Shown here: positions 6,571-13,530 of the stretch, one piece after another | How the letters are laid out: the number at the start of each line of letters is the position of its first letter | How positions within the stretch are numbered: position 1 is the first letter of the stretch | DNA from: Nitrosomonas sp. | Lineage (GTDB): Bacteria; Pseudomonadota; Gammaproteobacteria; Burkholderiales; Nitrosomonadaceae | Direction of reading: 5' to 3' | Assembly: GCA_021774205.1 (NCBI GenBank) | Contig: JAJFJI010000356.1 | Location: 1 to 13,530 of the forward strand | Length of the DNA: 13,530 bases | The notes under the pieces: generated by a model | Seen by the model: only the letters and a program-made list of their open reading frames with translations | What the model was told of the DNA's origin: nothing | Database searches by the model: none | Made by a program: the position numbers and the translations under genes

Positions 6571-9165
6571 ATGAAAAGTAACGAAATAAGACAGAAATTT
6601 CTGGAATTTTTTGAGTCGCATGGACATGCCATCGTTGCATCCAGTCCGCTTGTTCCGGCCAATGACCCCACTTTGTTGTTTACCAATGCGGGCATGGTTC
6701 AGTTTAAAGATGTGTTTCTGGGCCAGGATCAGCGTAACTATGTGCGTGCCGCAACATCACAACGTTGCGTGCGTGCCGGCGGCAAGCATAATGATTTGGA
6801 GAATGTTGGCTACACTGCTCGGCATCATACATTTTTTGAAATGCTAGGGAATTTTAGTTTTGGTGACTATTTTAAACGTAACGCTATTCAATTTTCATGG
6901 GAATTTCTTACCGACATCCTGAAAATTCCACAGGATAAACTATGGATCACCGTTTATGCTGAGGATGATGAGGCGGCTGATATCTGGCTGAATGAAATCG
7001 GCATTAATACCGACCGTCTAGTGCGGATTGCGACTGCGGATAATTTTTGGCAAATGGGCGATACGGGCCCTTGCGGCCCTTGTTCAGAAATTTTTTATGA
7101 TCATGGTTCGACAATTGAAGGTGGTCCGCCGGGTTCTGCACAAGCTGACGGAGACCGCTACATTGAAATCTGGAATCTGGTGTTTATGCAATTTAACCGC
7201 GACAATGAAGGCACGTTGCATCCTTTGCCCAAACCATCGGTGGATACTGGCATGGGACTGGAACGCATTGCCGCCGTTATGCAGGTGGTTCACAGCAATT
7301 ATGAAATAGACTTGTTCCAGGATTTAATCAAGGCGGCAGCACGAATCACCGATATCCAGGATTTATCAAATAATTCGCTTAAGGTCATTGCCGACCATAT
7401 TCGCGCTTGTGCTTTTCTTGTTACAGACGGCGTCATTCCGGGCAACGAGGGACGCGGTTATGTGTTGCGCCGTATTATTCGCCGTGCCATTCGTCATGGT
7501 TACCGGCTGGGACAGAAACAGCCTTTCTTCTATCAGCTGGTGGAAGATTTGGCGAACACAATGGGGGAGGCTTACCCGGAACTGATTGCAGCCAAGCTGC
7601 ATGTAACCGCAGTATTAAAACAGGAAGAGGAGCGTTTTGCCGAAACGCTAGAAAACGGAATGCATGTACTGGAAACAGCCCTGCAACAAAAAATCCAGAC
7701 ACTAGACGGTGAAACCGCATTCCGGCTGTACGACACTTTTGGCTTTCCGCTCGACCTCACTGCCGACATTGCACGGGAGCGCGGCATTACCGTCGATTAT
7801 GACGGCTTTGAGAAATCCATGGCGCATCAACGCGAACAAGCCCGTTCGGCAAATAAATTCACCATGGAAGAAAACATCACATACAGTGGGCAGCAAACAA
7901 AATTTCATGGTTATACCGCACTAAAGCACGAAGGACAAATTCTGGCTATTTACAAGCAGGGTAGCAACGTAGATTTTATTGAAGCCGGTGATAAAGCGGT
8001 TATCGTGCTTGACCAGACGCCATTCTATGCTGAATCAGGCGGGCAAGTCGGCGATTGTGGCGAGCTGCTCGCAGGCAACGGGACGCTCTCAGTATCGGAT
8101 ACGCAAAGAATTCAGGCAAATGTATTTGGTCACCATGGAATTTTGCGCAGCGGCCGTTTGGTCATTGGCGACAAAATTTTAGCAGAAGTAAATCCATTGA
8201 CCCGGGCTAGCACAGCCAACAACCATTCCGCGACACATCTACTGCATGCCGCATTACGCCAAGTGCTGGGTCAGCATGTGACACAAAAAGGTTCACTGGT
8301 TGACGCCAATCGCACACGTTTTGATTTTTCTCATCATTCCCCCGTCACCGCGGACGAGTTGCGGCAAATTGAGAATCTGGTCAACAAACAAATTCGTCAT
8401 AATCAGCCGGTGGAAACGCAACTGATGAAATATGATGATGCCATCAAGCATGGTGCCATGGCTTTATTTGGCGAGAAATATGCCGATGAAGTGCGGGTGA
8501 TTGGTATGGGTGAATTTTCCGTTGAATTATGTGGCGGCACCCATGTCGCGCATAGTGGCGATATTGGTTTTTTCAAAATCATATCCGAATCGGGTGTCGC
8601 TGCGGGTATTCGACGCGTAGAAGCAATTACCGGCAAAGCCGCCGTGGAATATGCGCAACAGCGTGACGCGCAATTACTGGATATTGCCAGCGTATTAAAA
8701 GCTTCCCCTCAAGAAGTCACGCAAAAACTCACTCAGATAATTGATAATGTCCGGCACATGGAAAAAGAGCTGACACGTCTGAAATCAAAACTGGCCAGCT
8801 CACAAAGTGATGAGCTGGCCGAACAAGTGCGTGTCGTCCAAGGAATCAAGGTATTGGCTGTCTGCCTGGAAGGCGCCAATGCCAAAGCACTACGGGAAGC
8901 CCTGGACAAATTCAAAAATAAATTAAAATCCTGTATTGTGGTGCTGGCTTCAACCGAAGCTGGAAAAGTTACCCTGATTGCCGGTGTCACACCCGATTTA
9001 ACCGAAAAAGTAAAGGCAGGCGAATTGGTTAACTTTGTTGCCAGACAGATTGGTGGCAAGGGTGGCGGACGTGCTGATATGGCGCAGGCCGGCGGTACAC
9101 AACCCGACAATTTGCCTACTGCGCTGGAAAGCGTAGCTGATTGGGTTGTAGAAAAAATAGCATAA
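6571..9165 (+). CDS. alaS: Alanyl-tRNA synthetase
   Basis: Class II synthetase that charges tRNA-Ala with alanine and edits mischarged Ser and Gly. The length of 864 residues is normal. The aminoacylation domain starts at once (NEIRQKFLEFFESHGH) and carries motif 2 around RCVRAGGKHNDLENVG (65-80) and motif 3 GMGLERIAAV (227-236). The editing domain has HSATH (His552, His556) and CGGTH (Cys654, His658), the full metal-binding set. A coiled-coil/C-Ala region follows, with the glycine-rich GGKGGGRADMAQAGG near the end. No clear ribosome binding site precedes the ATG; TTGATCAA lies 5-12 nt upstream instead. It is part of the recA-recX-alaS order common in proteobacteria. Nothing appears broken. 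Confidence 0.98.
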   Translation: MKSNEIRQKFLEFFESHGHAIVASSPLVPANDPTLLFTNAGMVQFKDVFLGQDQRNYVRAATSQRCVRAGGKHNDLENVGYTARHHTFFEMLGNFSFGDYFKRNAIQFSWEFLTDILKIPQDKLWITVYAEDDEAADIWLNEIGINTDRLVRIATADNFWQMGDTGPCGPCSEIFYDHGSTIEGGPPGSAQADGDRYIEIWNLVFMQFNRDNEGTLHPLPKPSVDTGMGLERIAAVMQVVHSNYEIDLFQDLIKAAARITDIQDLSNNSLKVIADHIRACAFLVTDGVIPGNEGRGYVLRRIIRRAIRHGYRLGQKQPFFYQLVEDLANTMGEAYPELIAAKLHVTAVLKQEEERFAETLENGMHVLETALQQKIQTLDGETAFRLYDTFGFPLDLTADIARERGITVDYDGFEKSMAHQREQARSANKFTMEENITYSGQQTKFHGYTALKHEGQILAIYKQGSNVDFIEAGDKAVIVLDQTPFYAESGGQVGDCGELLAGNGTLSVSDTQRIQANVFGHHGILRSGRLVIGDKILAEVNPLTRASTANNHSATHLLHAALRQVLGQHVTQKGSLVDANRTRFDFSHHSPVTADELRQIENLVNKQIRHNQPVETQLMKYDDAIKHGAMALFGEKYADEVRVIGMGEFSVELCGGTHVAHSGDIGFFKIISESGVAAGIRRVEAITGKAAVEYAQQRDAQLLDIASVLKASPQEVTQKLTQIIDNVRHMEKELTRLKSKLASSQSDELAEQVRVVQGIKVLAVCLEGANAKALREALDKFKNKLKSCIVVLASTEAGKVTLIAGVTPDLTEKVKAGELVNFVARQIGGKGGGRADMAQAGGTQPDNLPTALESVADWVVEKIA

Positions 9166-9199
9166 AAAATTTGACTAATTTGAAAAGAATATTGTTTTC

Positions 9200-9850
9200 A
9201 TGAAAGACAAATCCAAAAGAAACCTTATTAAAATTGGCATATTGAGCGGCATTGCTGGTACGCTTGGTGCCACTAGCAGTCTTAGTAAAGCACTCGGCAT
9301 TATTCCAACGCCTGCCGAGGTAGAAGGACCGTTTTATCCCGTCGTGAATCAGCAAGATAAGGATTTTGATTTAACAAAAATCGACGGCCGTCAAGCTGTA
9401 GCGGATGGCACACATATTATTATCAAAGGTCGAATAACGGATATTTCTGGCAATCCGGTTGAAAATGCAACCATTGATCTCTGGCAGGCAAATGCCAGAG
9501 GGCGTTATCGTCACCCGCGTGATCCAAACCCGCAATCACTAGATCCCAATTTCCAAGGCTGGGCAATTATTAACAGCGGGAAGGACGGAAAATTTCGTTT
9601 CAAGACGGTAAAACCAGGCGCATATCCCGCATCGGAAACCTGGGTCCGGCCACCGCATATTCATTTCAAAATTTCCAGACGCGGCCATGATCCGCTGATC
9701 ACGCAAATGTACTTTCCCGAAGAAAAACTCAACGAGACGGATTTATTGCTGCGCAACAAGAAAACATCGGAACGACCATTGATGATCGCCAAACCCATTG
9801 GTCAAGAAGGAAAGATTGCAATTTACCAATACAATATTGTGCTGACATAA
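9200..9850 (+). CDS. Predicted exported intradiol ring-cleavage dioxygenase
   Basis: A 216-residue member of the non-haem Fe(III) intradiol dioxygenase family (protocatechuate 3,4- / catechol 1,2-dioxygenase type), which opens catechol-like rings between the two hydroxyls. All four iron ligands can be placed: Tyr103 in GRYRHP, Tyr142 in GAYPAS, and His153 and His155 in RPPHIHF. The Tyr-Tyr spacing of 39 equals that of the PcaH beta subunit. The N-terminus (KSKRNLIKIGILSGIAGTLG) looks like an export signal with a KR pair in place of the Tat RR pair, so export is likely but the route is unsure. It stands alone: no pcaG partner and no other aromatic-degradation gene is in the window. It is 34 bp after alaS and 42 bp before trxB. 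The substrate is unknown. Confidence 0.86.
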   Translation: MKDKSKRNLIKIGILSGIAGTLGATSSLSKALGIIPTPAEVEGPFYPVVNQQDKDFDLTKIDGRQAVADGTHIIIKGRITDISGNPVENATIDLWQANARGRYRHPRDPNPQSLDPNFQGWAIINSGKDGKFRFKTVKPGAYPASETWVRPPHIHFKISRRGHDPLITQMYFPEEKLNETDLLLRNKKTSERPLMIAKPIGQEGKIAIYQYNIVLT

Positions 9851-9892
9851 AAGCACAATTTCTGACTATTTTATTAATTTTTTATTTGAACA

Positions 9893-10855
9893 ATGACAAC
9901 CAGACATTGCCCACTCCTTATCCTTGGTTCCGGCCCCGCCGGGTATACTGCCGCAGTCTATGCCGCGCGCGCCAACTTAAACCCTGTTGTTATTACCGGA
10001 CTTGAACAGGGTGGCCAGCTAATGACCACGACCGATGTGGACAATTGGCCAGCAGATGTAATGGGTGTCCAAGGCCCTGAATTGATGACACGTTTCCAGC
10101 AGCACGCAGAGCGTTTTAACACTGAAATTATTTTTGATCACATTCATACCGCAAAACTTCAGGATAAACCGTTTACCCTGACAGGGGATCAGGGAACCTA
10201 TACCTGTGATGCGTTAATTATTGCGACAGGTGCATCCGCCCAATATCTGGGCCTGCCATCCGAAGAAGCGTTCATGGGAAAAGGCGTATCGGCGTGCGCC
10301 ACTTGTGATGGTTTTTTTTACAAGAGTCAGGATGTGGCCGTGATTGGTGGCGGTAACACCGCTGTGGAAGAAGCGTTATATCTTTCAAATATTGCAAGCA
10401 ATGTTACCGTTGTACACCGGCGCGACAAATTCCGTTCTGAAAAGATTTTAATCGACAAACTGATGGATAAAGTCAACAATGGCAATATCACGTTGAAGTT
10501 AAATTATGTGCTGGATGAAGTATTAGGTGATGATTCCGGCGTCACCGGCATGCGCATCAAGCATACGCAAGACAGCACAAGCAAAACACTTGATCTACAT
10601 GGCGTATTCATCGCGATTGGCCATAAACCAAACACTGACTTGTTTGAGAAACAACTGGAGATGGTGAACGGTTACATCATTACCCACTGTGGCAATCAAG
10701 GCAACGCAACCGCAACCAGCATCCCCGGTGTATTTGCCGCCGGTGATGTACAAGATCATATATACCGCCAGGCGGTTACCAGTGCGGGCACCGGGTGTAT
10801 GGCTGCGCTGGATGCCGAAAAATATCTTGATAATCTAACTGCCCGGAATAATTAG
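9893..10855 (+). CDS. trxB: Thioredoxin reductase
   Basis: FAD-dependent cytosolic enzyme that reduces thioredoxin with NADPH. The 320 residues match the low-molecular-weight bacterial type. The FAD-binding GSGPAGYTAA is at 12-21, the redox pair Cys135-Ala-Thr-Cys138 is in ACATCDG, and the NADPH site is GGGNTA (152-157) with the basic HRRDKFR (175-181). A second FAD motif, GVFAAGDV, lies near the C-terminus. The ATG has no evident ribosome binding site. It follows the dioxygenase gene and precedes an Smr-domain gene by 12 bp, probably in the same transcript. Reduced thioredoxin would supply the Bcp-type peroxiredoxin encoded further right, though that gene is on the other strand. Confidence 0.96.
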   Translation: MTTRHCPLLILGSGPAGYTAAVYAARANLNPVVITGLEQGGQLMTTTDVDNWPADVMGVQGPELMTRFQQHAERFNTEIIFDHIHTAKLQDKPFTLTGDQGTYTCDALIIATGASAQYLGLPSEEAFMGKGVSACATCDGFFYKSQDVAVIGGGNTAVEEALYLSNIASNVTVVHRRDKFRSEKILIDKLMDKVNNGNITLKLNYVLDEVLGDDSGVTGMRIKHTQDSTSKTLDLHGVFIAIGHKPNTDLFEKQLEMVNGYIITHCGNQGNATATSIPGVFAAGDVQDHIYRQAVTSAGTGCMAALDAEKYLDNLTARNN

Positions 10856-10867
10856 CGAATTTTTGTT

Positions 10868-11440
10868 GTGAAAAGGCGCGATAAAAAACCTGAAACTGTT
10901 GCCACTAAAGAAGATGACGAAATGTCGCTGTTTCGTGATTCAATGCAGGATGTAAAGCCACTGACCCTATCTGATAAAGTCGTTCATGCACGTAAATACA
11001 CACCCCCTGTTCCTCATCATATCCAGCAAGATGAACAATCAGCGCCTGAAGACCCCCTTTCTGACCATATTTCACTGGATATAGCGGCCGGTGATGAATG
11101 GTCCTTCCTGCGGCCAGGTTTATCGCGCCAAACATTACGGCGGCTACGTCGTGGTTATTGGAGAATACAGGCACACCTGGATTTACATGGATTTACCCGT
11201 GATGAAGCACGTTCGGAGCTGACGGCATTCCTCGATGCCAGCAGCAAAAACAATTTTCGTTGTGTGCGCGTCATACACGGCAGGGGACTAGGCTCAAAAA
11301 ACCGTGAACCGGTATTAAAAATCAGCATCGGAAACTGGTTAGTGCAACGTAATGACGTACTGGCTTTCTGCCAGGCCAGACCAGAAGATGGTGGGAGTGG
11401 CGCTGTCCTTGTATTACTCAAGGCATTTACTAAACAATAA
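10868..11440 (+). CDS. Smr-domain protein, possible endonuclease
   Basis: A 190-residue protein with a charged, probably disordered N-terminal half (about residues 1-75) and a C-terminal Smr (small MutS-related) domain. The domain shows LDLHGFTRDEAR (104-115), the signature HGRG (137-140) followed by LGSKNREPVLK, and the closing GGSGAVLVLL (175-184). Smr domains bind nucleic acid and several stand-alone forms (SmrA and SmrB type) nick DNA or cleave RNA, so a role in nucleic-acid processing is likely. The exact substrate cannot be told from sequence. Translation begins at GTG, 12 bp after trxB, with no clear ribosome binding site. It ends 16 bp from the convergent dksA-like gene with no obvious terminator between them, so the two messages may overlap at their 3' ends. 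Confidence 0.88.
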   Translation: MKRRDKKPETVATKEDDEMSLFRDSMQDVKPLTLSDKVVHARKYTPPVPHHIQQDEQSAPEDPLSDHISLDIAAGDEWSFLRPGLSRQTLRRLRRGYWRIQAHLDLHGFTRDEARSELTAFLDASSKNNFRCVRVIHGRGLGSKNREPVLKISIGNWLVQRNDVLAFCQARPEDGGSGAVLVLLKAFTKQ

Positions 11441-11456
11441 TACGCTTAAGCTATAT

Positions 11457-11828
11457 TCACAAAGTAGGCGGCGATTCGTGCGGATAAGCTTTTTCGTATC
11501 GCTGCTGACACTCGATACAGCGCTGTGCAGAAGGGTATGCCAATAACCGGTCAAACCCGATTTCGTTTCCACAATCGATGCAGTCGCCAACCTCTAGTTC
11601 CATCAGATACTTTAGCGACATCTCCAATTCTCGCATTTCAATGATCTGCCGGTCAACAAGGGCCGTATCAATATCGTCCGGTATGTTAGACAGGCTTTCT
11701 CCCAGATCAATGCTGCGTCCGCTATTGGCATGTTCCAGTTCCCGACGGATTCCTTCCTGCAACTCCAGATAACGCTTTTGCATCGCTGTTTTTAGTTGCG
11801 CCAACTGATCATCTGTGAAATTTGCCAT
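11457..11828 (-). CDS. Short DksA/TraR-family RNA polymerase-binding protein
   Basis: A 123-residue DksA/TraR-type protein, shorter than E. coli DksA (151). The helical part up to about residue 78 would form the coiled coil. Its tip region IPDDIDTA (49-56) preserves the D-x-x-D-x-A pattern (Asp51, Asp54, Ala56) that DksA inserts into the RNA polymerase secondary channel. The C4 zinc finger is complete: Cys83 and Cys86 in CIDC, Cys104 and Cys107 in CIEC. This predicts polymerase binding and possibly ppGpp-linked control of transcription. Whether it is the main DksA or a second paralogue cannot be told here. AAAGGAGA precedes the ATG at good spacing. It is downstream of bcp by 100 bp on the same strand and convergent with the Smr gene. 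Confidence 0.9.
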   Translation of the reverse strand: MANFTDDQLAQLKTAMQKRYLELQEGIRRELEHANSGRSIDLGESLSNIPDDIDTALVDRQIIEMRELEMSLKYLMELEVGDCIDCGNEIGFDRLLAYPSAQRCIECQQRYEKAYPHESPPTL

Positions 11829-11928
11829 TTTCTCTCCTTTACGGTAACAGTTTATAATATTCTGCGAGAGATCAGAAGTTCAGTTTTTGATTGATACCAA
11901 TTTAACCTGAATCAACTAGCAAAAAAAT

Positions 11929-12459
11929 TCATCGCCTGGCGTTTTTTAAATCTGCAACAACTTCAGCTGAGTTATGAGTGGCGCTGGCTGAAAAATAGAC
12001 TTTAGCAATTTTGCCTTGTGGATTGATCAGAAAGGTATTACGTCTGGCAAATTTGATAATACCCAGATTAATCAACGAATGATAACGCGTCGCCATTTCA
12101 GCCTTACTATCCGCCAAAAGTGGAAATTGCAAATGATATTTTTGAGCAAAATCCGCATGACTACGGGTATTGTCCACACTTACACCAATCACTGAAACAC
12201 CCAATTCCGTGAGTTTTTGAAGATCGTCACGAAACCCACATGCCTGTTTGGTGCAGCCTGGAGTATCGTCTTTAGGATAAAAATATAAGGCTAACCATTT
12301 GCCAGAAAAATCTTTTAGTGAATGTATTTTACCATGTTGATCAGGCAGTCTAAAATCTGGCGCGGTTTGGCCCAATTTGGGTAAACTCGCTCGTGCCAGA
12401 TAGTGCCAAAACAACACCAGGATTGCTACTGCAAAGGCCACGATGATTAGCCACATCAT
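11929..12459 (-). CDS. bcp: Membrane-anchored Bcp/PrxQ-type peroxiredoxin
   Basis: Thiol peroxidase that reduces H2O2 and organic peroxides. The thioredoxin-fold core begins near residue 30 (GQTAPDFRLPDQHG) and contains the active-site DDTPGCTKQACGFRD. The peroxidatic Cys is 69 and the resolving Cys is 74, the five-residue spacing of atypical 2-Cys PrxQ enzymes. RNTFLINPQGKI (140-151) supplies the later conserved segment. Unlike standard Bcp (~155 residues) it has an added N-terminal hydrophobic helix (MMWLIIVAFAVAILVLFWHY), with a basic residue after it. I infer a membrane anchor, but its topology and therefore the compartment are uncertain. The ATG overlaps the stop of the ruined MFS gene (ATGA, 12456-12459) and has GGAG at 12467-12470. 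It was thus once co-translated with that transporter. Confidence 0.92.
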   Translation of the reverse strand: MMWLIIVAFAVAILVLFWHYLARASLPKLGQTAPDFRLPDQHGKIHSLKDFSGKWLALYFYPKDDTPGCTKQACGFRDDLQKLTELGVSVIGVSVDNTRSHADFAQKYHLQFPLLADSKAEMATRYHSLINLGIIKFARRNTFLINPQGKIAKVYFSASATHNSAEVVADLKNARR

Positions 12460-13092
12460 ACTGATTCTCCATTATTCTTCATAACTTGTCTCACAGGCCA
12501 GGCCCATGCACGTAAAAGTAGCGCCGCAAAAATGGCCAGCACGCCAACAAACATAAACGCCATCAGCCGCACTATAAAAGTGCCCGATCGTCCCAAAGAG
12601 CAATCCTGCTCGGATTGTCGCAATTCCATTGGCCAGATGATACCAGCCAAAAGCTATCCCGCGCTCATTTGCATGAGCATAATCACTAATCAATGCACGT
12701 TCAGCACCTTCACTCATTCTCATGACATAGTCCAATATTGCCCGTCACTTTACTGAGTAATAAAATAAAAGTTTCCGAAGTCCAAGTAAGAGTGAATGGC
12801 ATTAATACTAGAAGATAACGCCGCATCGGTAAAGAAAGGGCTGACCCGGACAGCGGCGGAAGGATCACAACAGCATGTTTTACTAGCGCTTTTTCTTCTT
12901 TGATACCAAACCCGAGCAGTCGTGCCGCAATAAAGCCCGGCACGGCCGACCACAATTTTAGAAAACAGGCGAAAGCATCGGCTACACCTTCGATAAGACC
13001 CAAGGCAACCGGCCCAGCCGCCAGAATCGTTGCAAACAGAATTGGAATGCGTGGAATGACAATATCGGGGGTAAAATCATTAAAGAAGCTAA

Positions 13093-13096
13093 CTAG
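13093..13096. repeat. Left copy of CTAG target-site duplication
   Basis: CTAG directly abuts the left terminal repeat of the insertion element and is matched by CTAG at 13256-13259 on the right. The palindromic sequence leaves it open whether 4 bp (CTAG) or 2 bp (TA) were duplicated. Confidence 0.75.
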
Positions 13097-13255
13097 GAGG
13101 CTGTCCGAAAATAGCGTGATCTACTGCGGAAAAGCTATTTTGGCCATATTTTACGATCATTTTCGTTAAATAGAATCACTATTCGCCTCAAATGATCAAA
13201 AAATCTACCTCAAAATGACTTCCCCTCGCTACAACCACTATTCTCGGACAGCCTC
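13097..13255. mobile_element. 159-bp MITE-like insertion with 18-bp terminal inverted repeats
   Basis: Left end GAGGCTGTCCGAAAATAG (13097-13114) and right end CTATTCTCGGACAGCCTC (13238-13255) are inverted copies with one mismatch. Both ends are flanked by CTAG (13093-13096 and 13256-13259). Removing the element and one CTAG joins the MFS frame precisely (...ILG-L-VSFF...). The 123-bp interior has no transposase. It contains a nested hairpin: GATCATTT (13155-13162) with AAATGATC (13190-13197), enclosing AATAG (13169-13173) with CTATT (13179-13183). The duplication may be CTAG, or only TA if the outer C and G belong to the repeats. It is probably a deletion derivative mobilised by a transposase elsewhere in the genome; the family is not identified. 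Confidence 0.87.
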
Positions 13256-13259
13256 CTAG
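13256..13259. repeat. Right copy of CTAG target-site duplication
   Basis: CTAG directly follows the right terminal repeat. In the reconstructed empty site a single CTAG remains inside the MFS codons GGT CTA GTT AGC on the minus strand, which supports this being the duplicated target. Confidence 0.75.
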
Positions 13260-13423
13260 ACCAAGAATAACGACAGTAAGCGGCAGTTTTTTATTATTAT
13301 AAATCAGTATTAGCCGTACCCGTTTGCTCATCAAGCGCACCCTGTCTTCTTAAAATCAAAGTAACTATTTAATTGCCACTAAAATTCGGCAGTTCAAGGT
13401 AAAAAATGATCATTTCAAATACA

Positions 13424-13452
13424 TTCAATTTAAAAGGTGCAACTGATACAAT
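13424..13452 (+). promoter_or_regulatory. Candidate promoter of the tRNA-Arg gene
   Basis: TTCAAT (13424-13429) and TACAAT (13447-13452) are 17 nt apart and end 11 bp before the first base of the tRNA, a normal position for a tRNA promoter. The -10 matches 5 of 6 consensus bases and the -35 only 3 of 6. Confidence 0.4.
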
Positions 13453-13463
13453 TCCAATCAGAT

Positions 13464-13530
13464 GTCCCCATGGCACAACTGGATAGCGCGACGCCCTCCT
13501 AAGGCGTAGGTTGCAGGTTCGATTCCTGCT
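13464..13530 (+). tRNA. tRNA-Arg (anticodon CCU), cut by the window end
   Basis: The cloverleaf can be drawn from the 5' acceptor strand GTCCCCA (13464-13470) onwards. The D arm is GCAC/GCGC with one mismatch and loop AACTGGATA. The anticodon stem is ACGCC/GGCGT, with loop CTCCTAA placing anticodon CCT at 13498-13500. The variable loop is AGGTT, and the T arm is GCAGG/CCTGC with loop TTCGATT. Only the first base of the 3' acceptor strand (T, 13530) is inside the window. CCU reads the codon AGG. The gene is divergent from the MFS pseudogene. tRNA 3' ends are common integration sites, but what lies beyond is not visible. Confidence 0.95.

Larger units (their letters stand above)
12456..13331 (-). 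pseudogene. MFS transporter pseudogene, fragmented and interrupted by a MITE-like element
   Basis: Pieces of one major facilitator transporter can be read in three frames. Piece 1 (13331-13257) encodes 25 residues ending LPLTVVILGL. After the inserted element, piece 2 begins at 13093 with VSFFNDFTPDIVIPRIPILF and runs on with GLIEGVADAFACFLKLW. It then jumps (near 12950) to AVPGF..GFGIKEEK and to YLLVLMPFTLTWTSETFILLL, which in family members lie much further apart. Piece 3 (about 12735-12565) carries SEGAERALISDYAHANERGI and FGWYHLANGIA. A 1-nt shift near 12565 leads to piece 4, MAFMFVGVLAIFAALLL, ending at 12456. The remaining roughly 240 codons, against about 400 in intact relatives, imply internal deletions. 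Substrate unknown. The last codons still overlap the bcp start. Confidence 0.85.

Noticed and set aside
11444..11451. GCTTAAGC palindrome between the Smr gene and the dksA-like gene
   Set aside because: It is a short restriction-site-like palindrome without loop or T run; no support for a bidirectional terminator.
11918..11940. CGC-CAG-GCG followed by a T run at the end of bcp as a terminator
   Set aside because: The stem is only 3-5 bp with a tiny loop, too weak to call despite the U-rich stretch after it.
13097..13255. Complete insertion sequence with a transposase
   Set aside because: The 123-bp interior has no meaningful reading frame, so it is a non-autonomous element rather than an IS.

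Overview
The window looks like ordinary chromosome of a betaproteobacterium, most likely an ammonia oxidiser of the Nitrosomonas type. This is an inference from the betaproteobacterial character of RecA, AlaRS and TrxB, the moderate GC content, and the combination of a PPi-dependent phosphofructokinase with a proton-pumping pyrophosphatase. No nitrification gene is present to prove it.

Left block, minus strand (1-4384): a terminator, then hppA (K+-independent H+-pyrophosphatase), pfp (PPi-dependent phosphofructokinase) and adk (adenylate kinase), read in the order adk-pfp-hppA. Together they form an energy module. Pfp can make or use PPi, HppA couples PPi to the proton gradient, and Adk balances the adenylates. 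The adk reading frame has ATC where the family's initiator ATG belongs, directly behind a good ribosome binding site.

Central block, plus strand (4644-11440): recA, recX (4-nt overlap), a small exported OB-fold-like protein, alaS, a predicted exported intradiol dioxygenase, trxB and an Smr-domain gene. Gaps are short and no terminator is evident between them, so this may be one long operon or a few overlapping ones. The recA-recX-alaS order is common in proteobacteria; the two exported proteins and trxB-smr are lineage additions.

Right block, minus strand (11457-13331): a short DksA-family protein that keeps the acidic coiled-coil tip, a membrane-anchored Bcp/PrxQ peroxiredoxin, and directly upstream of it the wreck of an MFS transporter. 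The transporter has lost internal segments, changed frame at least twice, and carries a 159-bp non-coding inverted-repeat element (MITE-like) flanked by a CTAG target duplication. Removing the element and one CTAG restores the reading frame across the junction. The window ends inside a tRNA-Arg(CCU) gene on the plus strand.

No new multi-gene system is evident. The best leads are the adk ATC start, the small insertion element with its nested hairpin, the PPi module, and the exported dioxygenase in a presumed chemolithotroph.
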